Shown here piece by piece: positions 1-9,511 of a stretch of 37,032 nt of DNA; position 1 is the first letter of the stretch; the number at the start of each line of letters is the position of its first letter. Source of the DNA: Candidatus Blautia intestinipullorum (lineage in GTDB: Bacteria; Bacillota; Clostridia; Lachnospirales; Lachnospiraceae); the NCBI GenBank assembly GCA_019120475.1, contig DWVA01000159.1, positions 1-37,032 on the forward strand, in the 5' to 3' direction. The notes under the pieces were generated by a model. The model was not told the DNA's origin and searched no databases. It worked only from the letters and a program-made list of their open reading frames with translations. Both the position numbers and the translations under genes were made by a program.

Positions 1-74
1 ATCTCTATTTTTGTCTATAATTTACAAAATCAAGGAAGGATATTCGTTGAAAAAAGAGAAAAGGAAATAAAGAG

Positions 75-103
75 TTGACTTTAGCAGAAAGAAGTATTAT
101 TGT
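75..103 (+). promoter_or_regulatory. Putative sigma-A promoter for the permease/fumarase genes (TTGACT-N17-TATTGT)
   Basis: TTGACT at 75-80 and an imperfect -10 TATTGT at 98-103, about 50 bp upstream of the permease ATG. Confidence 0.45.
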
Positions 104-154
104 AAAATCAACAAATGGATACATTATCAAATATCAAAACAAGGAGGGGAAGAA

Positions 155-1423
155 ATGGATCCTATGGTAATCACCTTAATCCTTCTGGCCTTTGCCATCG
201 TGATGTTTGTGCTGGAGAAGATCCCCCTGGCCCTTACATCTATGATCGTGTGCATCGCCCTGGTTGTAACAGGAGTGCTGACTATCGAGGAAGCATTTGA
301 AGGATTTATTGACACGAATGTCATTCTTTTTGTAGCCATGTTTATCGTGGGAGGAGCGCTGTTTGAAACCGGAATGGCAAACAAACTTGGGGGAATCGTG
401 ACAAAATTTGCAAAAACAGAAAGACAGCTGATCGTTACCATTATGGTTGTGGTAGGCACAATGTCTGGGTTCCTGTCAAATACAGGAACGGCAGCAGTCC
501 TTATACCTGTGGTAATAGGAATCGCCGCCAAGTCAGGGTTCTCCCGGTCAAAACTGCTGATGCCATTAGTGTTTGCTGCAGCAATGGGAGGAAATATCTC
601 CCTGATCGGAGCCCCGGGAAATCTGATCGCCCAGGCAGCTCTTCAGGATATCGGCCTGAACTTTGCCTTTTTTGACTATGGAAAGATTGGTATTCCAATG
701 TTGATCGCAGGCATTCTCTTCTTCGCAACTATCGGGTATAAGCTTCTGCCGGACAAGCCCAGTGTAAAGACGGACACTACTTTTGATGAGGAAGTGGACT
801 ACAGTAACGTGCCTGCCTGGAAACAATATCTTGCGCTGATCATTTTAGTACTTACAATCCTGGCCATGATCTTTGAAGATGTGATCGGCATTAACCTGGC
901 AATCTCAGGAGCGATAGGAGCTATCCTTTTGATCCTGACGGGAGTTATTTCAGAAAAGCAGGCTATAAAATCTATTGATATGCAGACCATTTTTCTGTTT
1001 GGAGGAACCCTGTCTCTGGCTAAAGCTCTTGAAGTGACGGGAGCAGGTGAAAAGATAGCGGAAGTAGTGATCGGTCTGATCGGAGAAAATTCTTCACCTT
1101 TCCTGCTGCTGGTAGTGGTTTTTGTGCTGGCATGTGTAATGACAAACTTTATGTCCAATACAGCAACTACAGCCTTGCTGGTGCCCATCAGCATTTCTAT
1201 TGCCCAGGGAATGGGAGCAGATCCCAGCGCTGTTGTTATGGCCACTGTGATTGCCGGCTCCTGTGCATATGCCACCCCTATTGGAATGCCGGCCAATACT
1301 ATGGTGCTGGCGCCGGGGGGATATAAGTTTACCGACTATGCCAAAGCAGGATTACCTTTGATATTAGTATCCACTATTGTAAGTTTGATTTTATTGCCGA
1401 TCTTTTTCCCGTTTTATCCGTAG
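155..1423 (+). CDS. SLC13/DASS-family anion (dicarboxylate) permease
   Basis: 422-aa polytopic protein with two SNT motifs (SNTGTAAVLIP, SNTATTALLVP) typical of DASS/CitT transporters; AGGAGG upstream of ATG. Confidence 0.85.
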   Translation: MDPMVITLILLAFAIVMFVLEKIPLALTSMIVCIALVVTGVLTIEEAFEGFIDTNVILFVAMFIVGGALFETGMANKLGGIVTKFAKTERQLIVTIMVVVGTMSGFLSNTGTAAVLIPVVIGIAAKSGFSRSKLLMPLVFAAAMGGNISLIGAPGNLIAQAALQDIGLNFAFFDYGKIGIPMLIAGILFFATIGYKLLPDKPSVKTDTTFDEEVDYSNVPAWKQYLALIILVLTILAMIFEDVIGINLAISGAIGAILLILTGVISEKQAIKSIDMQTIFLFGGTLSLAKALEVTGAGEKIAEVVIGLIGENSSPFLLLVVVFVLACVMTNFMSNTATTALLVPISISIAQGMGADPSAVVMATVIAGSCAYATPIGMPANTMVLAPGGYKFTDYAKAGLPLILVSTIVSLILLPIFFPFYP

Positions 1424-1493
1424 AAGACAGGAAAATCCGGCAGGAAATAAATAATGCGCCGGGCGGCGCAAACGAAAAAGGAGGAAGTTAAAA

Positions 1494-2393
1494 ATGAGTA
1501 ATGAACAGGCAGTTCAAAAGATGACAGATATTATGGCGAAATTTGTGGCCTATACGGGAAAAGTCCTTCCCGATGACGTAAGAGAAAAATTAGCCCAGCT
1601 GCGGGAGAAGGAAACCAGTGAACTGGCAAAAACCATTTATGATGCGATGTTTAAGAATCAGGAGTTGGCAAAGAAACTGAATCGTCCCAGCTGCCAGGAT
1701 ACAGGAGTTCTCCAGTTTTTTGTAAAATGCGGTGTGAATTTCCCTCTGATCGGCCAGGTGGAAGCTCTTCTGAAAGAGGCGGTTATACAGGCAACTATAA
1801 AGGCTCCTCTCCGTCATAACAGTGTCGAAACCTTTGACGAATATAATACGGGAAAAAATGTGGGAAAGGGAACTCCTACTGTATTCTGGGAAATCGTGCC
1901 GGATAACGATCAGTGCGTAATAGATACCTACATGGCAGGAGGAGGATGTACCCTTCCGGGCAAAGCCATGGTATTGATGCCCGGTGAAGGCTACGAAGGT
2001 GTGACCAAATTTGTGATGGACGTTATGACCAGCTATGGCCTGAATGCATGTCCCCCTCTTTTAGTAGGCGTGGGAGTTGCGACTTCTGTTGAGACGGCTG
2101 CCCTTTTATCCAAGAAAGCGCTGATGCGTCCGTTAGGTTCTCATAACAGTAATGCAAGGGCTGCAGAAATGGAAAAGCTTTTAGAAGATGGAATAAACGC
2201 CATCGGACTGGGACCGCAGGGAATGTCCGGAAACTACTCTGTAATGGGCGTACATATCGAGAATACGGCAAGACATCCTTCTACAATCGGAGTAGCAGTA
2301 AATGTAGGCTGCTGGTCCCACAGAAGAGGACACATTGAATTTGATAAAGATCTGAATTACAAAATCACTTCACACAAGGAGGTAGAATTATAA
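1494..2393 (+). CDS. Class I fumarate hydratase / L(+)-tartrate dehydratase alpha subunit
   Basis: 299 aa; [32 protein letters not shown] and [28 protein letters not shown] are typical of Fe-S hydro-lyase alpha subunits; AGGAGG RBS. Confidence 0.92.
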   Translation: MSNEQAVQKMTDIMAKFVAYTGKVLPDDVREKLAQLREKETSELAKTIYDAMFKNQELAKKLNRPSCQDTGVLQFFVKCGVNFPLIGQVEALLKEAVIQATIKAPLRHNSVETFDEYNTGKNVGKGTPTVFWEIVPDNDQCVIDTYMAGGGCTLPGKAMVLMPGEGYEGVTKFVMDVMTSYGLNACPPLLVGVGVATSVETAALLSKKALMRPLGSHNSNARAAEMEKLLEDGINAIGLGPQGMSGNYSVMGVHIENTARHPSTIGVAVNVGCWSHRRGHIEFDKDLNYKITSHKEVEL

Positions 2394-3010
2394 TGGCAAA
2401 AAAAATTCTTACAACACCAATTAAAGCAGAAGATCTGGAAGACATTCATATCGGTGATATTATTTATCTGAACGGCCATATTACCACATGCCGTGATGTG
2501 GCACACAGACGTCTGATAGAGGGCAAAAGAGAATTGCCTGTGAATCTGGAAGGAGGAGCCATTTTTCATGCAGGTCCTATTGTCCGTCCGGTAGAAGGGG
2601 AGGAAGATAAGTATGAAATGGTATCTGTAGGTCCCACTACAAGTATGCGGATGGAGAAATTTGAATATGATTTTATCCGGGAAACAGGGGTAAAGCTTAT
2701 TGTGGGGAAAGGAGGAATGAAAGAAGGGACGATGAGAGGCTGTCAGGAGTATAAAGCTCTCCACTGTGTTTTCCCCGCAGGCTGTGCCGTTGTAGCAGCT
2801 GCTACAGTGGAAGAGATCGAAAGCGCAGACTGGAAGGATCTGGGCATGCCGGAAACACTCTGGACCTGCCGTGTCCATGAATTTGGTCCGTTGATCGTAT
2901 CCATTGATACCCACGGAAGAAATCTTTTTGAAGAAAATAAGGTGATCTTTAATGAAAAGAAAGACAAAGCTGTGGAAGAAATCTGTAAGCATGTAAGCTT
3001 TATCAAGTAA
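2393..3010 (+). CDS. Class I fumarate hydratase / L(+)-tartrate dehydratase beta subunit
   Basis: 205 aa; [42 protein letters not shown] motifs; overlaps the alpha subunit stop by 1 nt. Confidence 0.92.
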   Translation: MAKKILTTPIKAEDLEDIHIGDIIYLNGHITTCRDVAHRRLIEGKRELPVNLEGGAIFHAGPIVRPVEGEEDKYEMVSVGPTTSMRMEKFEYDFIRETGVKLIVGKGGMKEGTMRGCQEYKALHCVFPAGCAVVAAATVEEIESADWKDLGMPETLWTCRVHEFGPLIVSIDTHGRNLFEENKVIFNEKKDKAVEEICKHVSFIK

Positions 3011-3054
3011 AAGGACCTGACGCTATACATAAATAAACCAAAAGTTATCAAGAA

Positions 3055-3095
3055 ACAGCCGCAAAAAGGTTTCTGCCATGACCTTTTGCGGCTGT
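3055..3095. terminator. Bidirectional-type hairpin between convergent fumarase and aldolase genes
   Basis: acagccgcaaaaaggt ... accttttgcggctgt inverted repeat between convergent genes. Confidence 0.75.
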
Positions 3096-3192
3096 CTTTA
3101 TACAGGCTTGCAACTTTTATAGTGTAATTTTAGTGGAAGTTATAGCTAAAATTCCCGTTTTTGATTTTTTGTGTATAAACAGGGTCCGGCTC

Positions 3193-4050
3193 TCATCCTT
3201 TGCCGACACTGTCGAATAAGCGCATTTTCTTTTCGGATTCCCGGCGTACTGCCTCTACGGCGGAGGGGATCAGATCGGTAAGCCCTTTGCCGGCATCTGT
3301 GTATCTTTCAGATACAGCCTTTGCCGCGGCCACATTGATATCAGTGAAAATATTTATTTTGCTGATACCTTCTCTGATAGCTGTCTTAAAATCCAGATCG
3401 GTAAGTCCGGAACCTCCGTGAAGCACGAGAGGCACGTCCACAGTTGCGGCGATTTCCCGGATCCTGGCGAAATCCAGTTTTGGAGGAAATTTATATGCTC
3501 CATGGGCGTTCCCCACAGCTACCGCCAGGGCGTCCACGCCGGTTTTCTGTACAAAGTCCAGAGCCATTTTCGGATCTGTATAGTACATGGAAGGATCCTT
3601 TGAAGACGTTCCGTCGTCGGTCATATCCTCATTGTCGCCGACATGTCCCAGCTCTCCTTCGATGGTCGCTCCGTAAGAATGGGCGATTTCCGCCATTTCC
3701 TTTACCTTGCGGACGTTTTCTTCATAGGAATCGGTGGAGCAGTCGTACATAATGGAACTGAAGCCCAGTTCAAGCGCCTTCAGGCAGGTTTCACGGTTAA
3801 GCCCGTGATCCAGGTGAACGACCACCGGCACCCCGGCTTTTTTCGCCATGGGAAGCAGGTAATAGGATACTTCCTCCAGCGGTCCGTAAGGAAACAGGAC
3901 TTCCGCAGTCCCCACGATCACAGGAGATTGTGTCTCTTCAGCGGCGCGGATGATTCCCCTTGCAAGTTCAAGATTCACTGCGTTAAATAAGCCTACCGCG
4001 TATTTTGCTTTTTTTGCGGGAAGCAGAACATCATTTAAATTTACCAGCAT
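3193..4050 (-). CDS. Class II fructose-bisphosphate (ketose-bisphosphate) aldolase family protein
   Basis: 285 aa; VVVHLDHGLNRETCLKALELGFSSIMYDCS, EGELGHVGDNED, VLHGGSGL, KINIFTDI class II aldolase signatures. Confidence 0.92.
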   Translation of the reverse strand: MLVNLNDVLLPAKKAKYAVGLFNAVNLELARGIIRAAEETQSPVIVGTAEVLFPYGPLEEVSYYLLPMAKKAGVPVVVHLDHGLNRETCLKALELGFSSIMYDCSTDSYEENVRKVKEMAEIAHSYGATIEGELGHVGDNEDMTDDGTSSKDPSMYYTDPKMALDFVQKTGVDALAVAVGNAHGAYKFPPKLDFARIREIAATVDVPLVLHGGSGLTDLDFKTAIREGISKINIFTDINVAAAKAVSERYTDAGKGLTDLIPSAVEAVRRESEKKMRLFDSVGKG

Positions 4051-4062
4051 GATTTTCCTCCT

Positions 4063-5181
4063 TTATATTTTTTTCCATCCTCTGTTTATTTTCTCTTCTA
4101 ATTCCCTGAGAGTTCCGATACCGCTTAAAGCGTCGTATTCCGCGACGCAGGACGCGCCGGCCGCAGCGGCGAGATGCAGGCACTCTTCCGGTCCGCAGCC
4201 TTTGAGAACCGCCGTGAGAAAAGCGGCGATACTGGTATCTCCGGCCCCGGTACCGGAAAGAATTCTTTCAGGGATATAACTGCGCTCGAAAATCTCCCTG
4301 CCGCCCCACAGTGCGGGATCCATCTCCAGACTGGAGCAGAGCGGTTCCAGATGACGGCTGTCCGCTGTTTTAAAGTACATTCCGGGAGCGCCGCATTTGA
4401 TCAGGAGAATCTGGCATCCCATATCCATGCACATTTCTGCCAGAGGCCGTATGTCTTCTTCGGGATCGAGGATCTGAGTAACGTCGCCGCCCCGGGCTCT
4501 CTCCTGCCATTGGTAAAACCGTTCCCGGTCCAGCATATAGCAGAGTTCCTCCGCACTCGGCACGAAGAAATCCACGAAGGGAAGCGTTTTCTCCAGTATG
4601 GTCTTCCAGTCCGCCCTTCCCGGTTCCGAACCCGGGTCAACTGCGGCCATATCCAGGGAAACCGCCGTCCCGGCACGTTTTACTTTCTGCAGAAGTTTCA
4701 CAAGTTCTTGCCCGTCGTTCTGATACATGGATCTCATTAACGGCGGATACCCGAAATGAAACAACGCGGCGTCTTTGAGAAGCTCATCCTGTATATCGTC
4801 TGCGCAGAAGGAATCGTTGGCTCCCGGATTGTGGAGAAAGATGCGGTCAATCCCCGGAACGGCCAGGATAACAGAATAAGAGGTGCTTTCCCCTTCGCTG
4901 ACAGTCATGCCTTCCTGGGCGTCATATTTTTTCAGTATATTCAGGATAAGCTCGCCAAAAGCGTCCTTTCCGATTTTACCGGCCAGCCGGACGTCGGCTC
5001 CCAGTTTTTTCATGGCCAGTCCGGTATTCGCCACCGCGCCCCCGGTGTGGACGTCGGCTCTATCCATCTGCAGCAGTTTTCCTGGGGATAATACCTGATC
5101 CAGTGACTCTGCTTTCATTTCAGGAAAAACAGGTGTGATGTCCAGACAGATATGCCCTGCGGCGATTACTTTCTTTTTCAA
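4063..5181 (-). CDS. PfkB-family carbohydrate kinase
   Basis: 372 aa; GGAVANTGLAMKKLGADVRLAGKIGKDAFG N-terminal motif and SGTGAGDTSIAAFLTAVLKG C-terminal PfkB motif. Confidence 0.9.
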   Translation of the reverse strand: MKKKVIAAGHICLDITPVFPEMKAESLDQVLSPGKLLQMDRADVHTGGAVANTGLAMKKLGADVRLAGKIGKDAFGELILNILKKYDAQEGMTVSEGESTSYSVILAVPGIDRIFLHNPGANDSFCADDIQDELLKDAALFHFGYPPLMRSMYQNDGQELVKLLQKVKRAGTAVSLDMAAVDPGSEPGRADWKTILEKTLPFVDFFVPSAEELCYMLDRERFYQWQERARGGDVTQILDPEEDIRPLAEMCMDMGCQILLIKCGAPGMYFKTADSRHLEPLCSSLEMDPALWGGREIFERSYIPERILSGTGAGDTSIAAFLTAVLKGCGPEECLHLAAAAGASCVAEYDALSGIGTLRELEEKINRGWKKI

Positions 5182-5337
5182 AGTATGTCACCTCCTTAAA
5201 CTAATGTTTTTTCTTTGTTTTCTGAAAATATTATAACAAAAGCCATTTTTTAAAAAATGATAATCTTGCGGTTTGCAGATGGCTTTATTGTGCGTTTGTG
5301 GTAAAATAAAGAAAAAACAGGCAGGAGGAGAAGCAGA

Positions 5338-6261
5338 ATGGAGGAGAAAAAAGAGTTTGAGATCGTAACCCATACGGTAATGAATTATCTGGAAATTTTT
5401 GTTGTGGAAATGACTTCCCGCTGTCCTCACGGCCATGACGATCTGGAAATAGGGATTCTTCTGAAGGGCGCGCTCTGCCTGTTCATGGACGGGAAGGAAT
5501 ATAAACTGCGGGAGGGGGATATCTATATTATCAATCGCTTCCAGATCCATTCTTTTTCCAGCGCCGGAGAGAAAAATCTTGTTCTAGCATTCCAGGTACA
5601 TTCGGATTTTTACCGCAGGATCTGTTATCAGCTTAATTTTCTGCATTTTGATAATCCTGTTATGCAGACGGGAAACCTGTATGAACAGACGAGGGACATG
5701 CTGGTTTCCTGCGCTTCGTTTTATTTCAGCGCGCTTCCTTTCCGTGAAGTAAAATGCGCGGGACTGATGCTGGAGGCCCTTTATCTTATCTTAAGCGGCG
5801 CAGACTGTTCTTTCAGAAACGAAAAGGAATATATGTCCGCCCAGAATAATACGCTCCGGTTAAACAGGATCACCGGTTATATAGCGGAGCATTATAAAGA
5901 AAAACTTTCGCTTAATGAAATAGCCAGGCTGGAAAATATTACAGTCTGTCACGCTTCGCATTTTATACGGAAAATGCTGGGTATTTCCTTTCAGGAATAT
6001 CTGAACAATATCCGTTTTGACAGAGCTCTGGGATATGTGCGGGATTCCGATCTCAGTATTCTTGATATATGCATGGAGACAGGTTTCTCCAGCAGCAGGT
6101 ATTTAAACCGGATGTTTATGGAGAAGTTCGGAATGACGGTGAAAGAATACCGGAAGTCCGGAAACAGGCCGGAGCCGTCCCGTCCGGTGCTTCCGGCGGA
6201 AAATATACAGAAGCGCTATGATTTTGAAATGTCATCTTTTCTGCTGAGACAGTGGCGCTGA
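5338..6261 (+). CDS. AraC-family transcriptional regulator
   Basis: 307 aa; N-terminal cupin-like region (GHDDLEIGILLKG..LREGDIYIIN) and C-terminal double HTH (LSLNEIARLENITVCHASHFIRKMLGISFQEYLNNIRFDRA..ILDICMETGFSSSRYLNRMFMEKFGMTVKEYR). Confidence 0.92.
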   Translation: MEEKKEFEIVTHTVMNYLEIFVVEMTSRCPHGHDDLEIGILLKGALCLFMDGKEYKLREGDIYIINRFQIHSFSSAGEKNLVLAFQVHSDFYRRICYQLNFLHFDNPVMQTGNLYEQTRDMLVSCASFYFSALPFREVKCAGLMLEALYLILSGADCSFRNEKEYMSAQNNTLRLNRITGYIAEHYKEKLSLNEIARLENITVCHASHFIRKMLGISFQEYLNNIRFDRALGYVRDSDLSILDICMETGFSSSRYLNRMFMEKFGMTVKEYRKSGNRPEPSRPVLPAENIQKRYDFEMSSFLLRQWR

Positions 6262-6276
6262 TCGGTTAAATTTTCA

Positions 6277-6305
6277 TTGACATGATCTGTGATACCCACT
6301 ATAAT
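6277..6305 (+). promoter_or_regulatory. Consensus sigma-A promoter driving the T-box/ilv transcript
   Basis: Exact TTGACA (6277-6282), 17-nt spacer, exact TATAAT (6300-6305). Confidence 0.85.
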
Positions 6306-6329
6306 ATATTTAATTTCATCTTTCAAATG

Positions 6330-6600
6330 CAGTGACAGGGAGGAGTACATAATTCTCAGATGCCCAGAGAGGAGACGGCAGGTGGAAGTCTTCGTGAAGG
6401 GATTATGGAAGTAGCCCTCGAGCAGTGGACTGAACGCATCCGGCGGATGCAAGTAGGCTTCAACGTTTCCCGCGTTACAGGGAAGCGGTATCGGACGGAA
6501 GTCCCGTACCGGCAGAGTGCAGAGATTTCTCTGAATTTAGGTGGTAACACGGATGTATCATTCGCCCTGAGCATTGGATGCTCAGGGCTTTCTTTTTTTA
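6330..6600 (+). ncRNA. T-box riboswitch leader upstream of ilvBN
   Basis: AGAGAGGAGACGGCAGGTGGAAG stem I-like segment, GGAAGTAGCCCTCGAG, and the conserved T-box AATTTAGGTGGTAACACGG (about 6534-6552), followed by a terminator hairpin; upstream of a branched-chain amino acid gene. Confidence 0.9.
6564..6598 (+). terminator. T-box intrinsic terminator
   Basis: gccctgagcat-tgg-atgctcagggc perfect 11-bp stem followed by tttcttttttt. Confidence 0.9.
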
Positions 6601-6617
6601 AAAAAGGAGGTAGAAGC

Positions 6618-8336
6618 GTGAGACAGATTACAGGAAACAAATTACTTGTAAGAGCTTTAAAGGAAGAAGGCGTAGATACGATTTTCGGTTATCCGGGAGC
6701 ATGTACCATTGATATCAGCGACGAGCTGTACAAGCAGGAGGATATCAGGATCATCGTTCCCCGGCATGAGCAGGCCCTTGTTCACGCGGCGGACGCTTAC
6801 GCCAGGACAACGGGAAAGGTGGGCGTATGTCTGGTGACCAGCGGTCCGGGCGCAACGAACCTTGTTACAGGTCTTGCCACAGCAAACTATGACAGCGTAC
6901 CGTTAGTCTGTTTCACAGGACAGGTGGCAAGGCACCTGATCGGAAACGACGCTTTCCAGGAAGTGGATATCGTAGGAATTACCAGGAGCATTACAAAATA
7001 CGGCGTAACAGTGCGCAACCGTGAGGAGCTGGGACGTATCGTCAAGGAAGCTTTTTATATAGCCAGAACAGGCCGTCCGGGACCGGTTCTTATCGACCTT
7101 CCCAAAGACGTTATGTGCGAGCTGGGAAGCGCGGAATATCCGGAAACTGTAAATATCCGGGGCTACAAGCCCAATACCAGCGTCCATATGGGACAGCTCA
7201 AGCGCGCTCTCAAGATGCTTAAAAAAGCGAAGAAGCCTCTGTTCCTTGCAGGCGGAGGCGTGAATATTGCCCGGGCAAACAAGGTATTTACAGAAGTAGT
7301 CAATAAGACAAAAGTACCGGTAGTGACTACGATCATGGGACGGGGAGCCGTTCCCACAGACCATCCTCTTTATATCGGAAATCTGGGTATGCACGGCCAG
7401 TACGCGGCCAATATGGCGGTAGGAGAATGTGATCTGCTGTTCTCTATCGGAACAAGATTTAACGACCGTATTACAGGAAAACTCCACGCTTTTGCGCCTA
7501 ACGCACAGATTATTCATATCGATATTGATACGGCGTCTATTTCCAGAAATATCCAGGTACATGTGCCGATCGTGGCGGACGCTCTTGAAGCGGTTACCAA
7601 GATGAATGAATATGTAGAAGAATGTGATACAAAGAAATGGCTGGAGCAGATCAGCGGATGGAAAGAGGAGCATCCTCTTGTGATGAAAAACCGGGGAAAT
7701 ATGACGCCGATGGATATTATCGAAGAGATAAACCGGCAGTTCGACGAGGCGATCATTACTACAGACGTAGGACAGCACCAGATGTTTGTTACCCAGTATA
7801 TTCAGATTAACGAGAAAAAACAGCTTGTAACCTCCGGCGGTCTGGGAACTATGGGATACGGTTTCCCGGCGGCAATCGGCGCGAAGCTGGGAAATCCGGA
7901 CAAAACAGTTATCGCGGTTTCCGGGGACGGCGGAATGCAGATGAATATCCAGGAATTTGCCACGGCGGTGCTGGAGGAACTTCCTTTGATCCTCTGCGTA
8001 TTTAACAATGAATATCTTGGTATGGTGCGTCAGTGGCAGAAGCTTTTTTACGGCAAACGATACAGCATGACAAATATGAGAGCAGGGGCGCTTTTCCGCA
8101 GAACCAACGGGGAGGAGATGCCGGAATATACGCCGGATTTTGTGAAGCTGGCGGAGAGCTACGGCGCAAAGGGAATCCGCGTTATGAAAAAAGAAGATAT
8201 CGCCGCGGCATTTGAGGAAGCAAAGAAAAATACAAAGACCCCGACTCTGATCGAGTTTATCATAGATCCGGAGGAAATGGTTTATCCGATGATCCGTCCG
8301 GGCGGAACTCTGGAAGATATGATTATGGATTGTTAG
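6618..8336 (+). CDS. ilvB: Acetolactate synthase large subunit
   Basis: VRQITGNKLLVRALKEEGVDTIFGYPGACTIDISDEL.. ThDP-enzyme; GDGGMQMNIQEFATAVLEELPLILCVFNNEYLGMVRQWQ. GTG start at 6618 preceded by AAAAAGGAGG; the ORF-track start at 6360 lies in the T-box leader. Confidence 0.96.
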   Translation: MRQITGNKLLVRALKEEGVDTIFGYPGACTIDISDELYKQEDIRIIVPRHEQALVHAADAYARTTGKVGVCLVTSGPGATNLVTGLATANYDSVPLVCFTGQVARHLIGNDAFQEVDIVGITRSITKYGVTVRNREELGRIVKEAFYIARTGRPGPVLIDLPKDVMCELGSAEYPETVNIRGYKPNTSVHMGQLKRALKMLKKAKKPLFLAGGGVNIARANKVFTEVVNKTKVPVVTTIMGRGAVPTDHPLYIGNLGMHGQYAANMAVGECDLLFSIGTRFNDRITGKLHAFAPNAQIIHIDIDTASISRNIQVHVPIVADALEAVTKMNEYVEECDTKKWLEQISGWKEEHPLVMKNRGNMTPMDIIEEINRQFDEAIITTDVGQHQMFVTQYIQINEKKQLVTSGGLGTMGYGFPAAIGAKLGNPDKTVIAVSGDGGMQMNIQEFATAVLEELPLILCVFNNEYLGMVRQWQKLFYGKRYSMTNMRAGALFRRTNGEEMPEYTPDFVKLAESYGAKGIRVMKKEDIAAAFEEAKKNTKTPTLIEFIIDPEEMVYPMIRPGGTLEDMIMDC

Positions 8337-8355
8337 CAGAAAGGAGAGCTGGAAT

Positions 8356-8865
8356 ATGGACAACAATATGAAAAAAAGATGGATTTCCCTTTATGTAGAG
8401 AATCAGGTAGGTGTGCTCTCCAAGATTTCGGGGCTTTTTTCCGGAAAATCCTACAATCTGGACAGCCTGACGGTAGGGACGACAGAAGATCCTACGGTAT
8501 CAAGAATGACCATCGCTACTGTCAGTGACGACGAGACTTTTGAGCAGATCAAAAAGCAGCTTAACCGTATGGTGGAGGTTATCAAGGTTATTGACTTTAC
8601 GGATATTTTTGTGAGGATGAAAGAGATCCTCTATGTAAAAGTGATGAAGTGTACCGCCGCGGATAAGGTGGAGGTATTCCAGATCGCGGAGACATTTAAA
8701 GCCAAGGTGATCGACTACGGAAGAGACAGCGTGCTTGTGGAATTTGTCCAGACGGCCACAAAAAACGACGCGGTTGTGAAGCTGATGAAGGAAGAATTTA
8801 AGACTATCGAGGTCGTCAGAGGAGGCAGCGTGGGAATCGAATCCATCAGTATGATGGAGAGGTGA
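8356..8865 (+). CDS. ilvN: Acetolactate synthase small (regulatory) subunit
   Basis: 169 aa ACT-domain protein; WISLYVENQVGVLSKISGLFSGKSYNLDSLTVGTTEDPTVSRMTI; directly after ilvB. Confidence 0.95.
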   Translation: MDNNMKKRWISLYVENQVGVLSKISGLFSGKSYNLDSLTVGTTEDPTVSRMTIATVSDDETFEQIKKQLNRMVEVIKVIDFTDIFVRMKEILYVKVMKCTAADKVEVFQIAETFKAKVIDYGRDSVLVEFVQTATKNDAVVKLMKEEFKTIEVVRGGSVGIESISMMER

Positions 8866-8890
8866 TGATTTCATATGCATCTGGCGTGCA

Positions 8891-8958
8891 AATAGGACAG
8901 GTTTCTCATGAATGAGGTATTCATGGAATTGAAGAAGATTTGTCCTGTTTGTTTTTAA
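8891..8958 (+). terminator. Probable terminator / imperfect nested hairpin after ilvN
   Basis: aaataggacaggtttctc ... gaagaagatttgtcctgtttgttttt imperfect inverted repeat with an inner atgaat..attcat hairpin and trailing T-rich tract. Confidence 0.55.
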
Positions 8959-8979
8959 GAGGAAAGAGGAGGAGATCAT

Positions 8980-9423
8980 ATGGGTTACAGATTCTGGGGA
9001 TGGGAACATGCGGACGCCCCGGCGGTAACAGACGAGTATAAGGGGATATGCACCCCGGTTGATCTGTATGACGCTCTGTCGGAGATCTGGTGCGCGGATA
9101 CCTGCGCGCCGAGGATGCGTCAGAACTGGACCAAGGAGAACAGAACACTGGGACAGTGTTCCATAACCGCTTTTCTGGCACAGGATATTTTCGGAGGGAA
9201 GGTGTACGGCGTACCCCGTCCTGACGGAAACTTTCACTGCTATAATGCAGCGGGGGACTGCCGTTTTGACCTGACAAGCGAACAGTTTGGAGATGAAGTT
9301 CTTGTGTATGAGAACAATCCGGAGCAGTTCCGGGAAGTGCACTTTGCCAAAGAAGAAAAAAGGCAGAGATACGAGTATCTGAAAAGAAAACTGAAAGAAT
9401 ACTGCGACAGAAGACAGCGCTAA
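8980..9423 (+). CDS. YunG-like family protein (function unknown)
   Basis: 147 aa; TLGQCSITAFLAQDIFGGKVYGVPRPDGNFHCYNAAGDCRFDLTSEQF resembles YunG proteins; GAGGAG RBS. Confidence 0.65.
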   Translation: MGYRFWGWEHADAPAVTDEYKGICTPVDLYDALSEIWCADTCAPRMRQNWTKENRTLGQCSITAFLAQDIFGGKVYGVPRPDGNFHCYNAAGDCRFDLTSEQFGDEVLVYENNPEQFREVHFAKEEKRQRYEYLKRKLKEYCDRRQR

Positions 9424-9455
9424 TGTACAAGGGGACAATAAGGTCGATAAATAAA

Positions 9456-9511
9456 GAAGGCTTCCGGCATCTGTGACTATAACAGTCATGGATGGGGAAG
9501 CCTTCTTAGAT
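9456..9511. terminator. Hairpin between convergent yunG-like and thioesterase genes
   Basis: agaaggcttcc ... ggaagccttct inverted repeat in the convergent intergenic region. Confidence 0.65.

Noticed and set aside
1455-1470. tgcgcc-gggc-ggcgca hairpin between permease and fumarase genes
   Set aside because: Short 6-bp stem with no T-run; not enough to call a terminator or riboswitch.
2357-2992. 211-aa minus-strand ORF opposite the fumarase beta subunit
   Set aside because: Antisense to a conserved enzyme subunit; no recognisable motifs.
6360-6617. N-terminal extension of the 658-aa ilvB ORF
   Set aside because: This stretch is the T-box leader and terminator; the GTG at 6618 with AAAAAGGAGG is the credible start.
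6903-8366. 487-aa minus-strand ORF opposite ilvB
   Set aside because: Antisense shadow ORF on a strongly recognisable ilvB; Cys/His/Phe-rich composition and no domain-like motifs.
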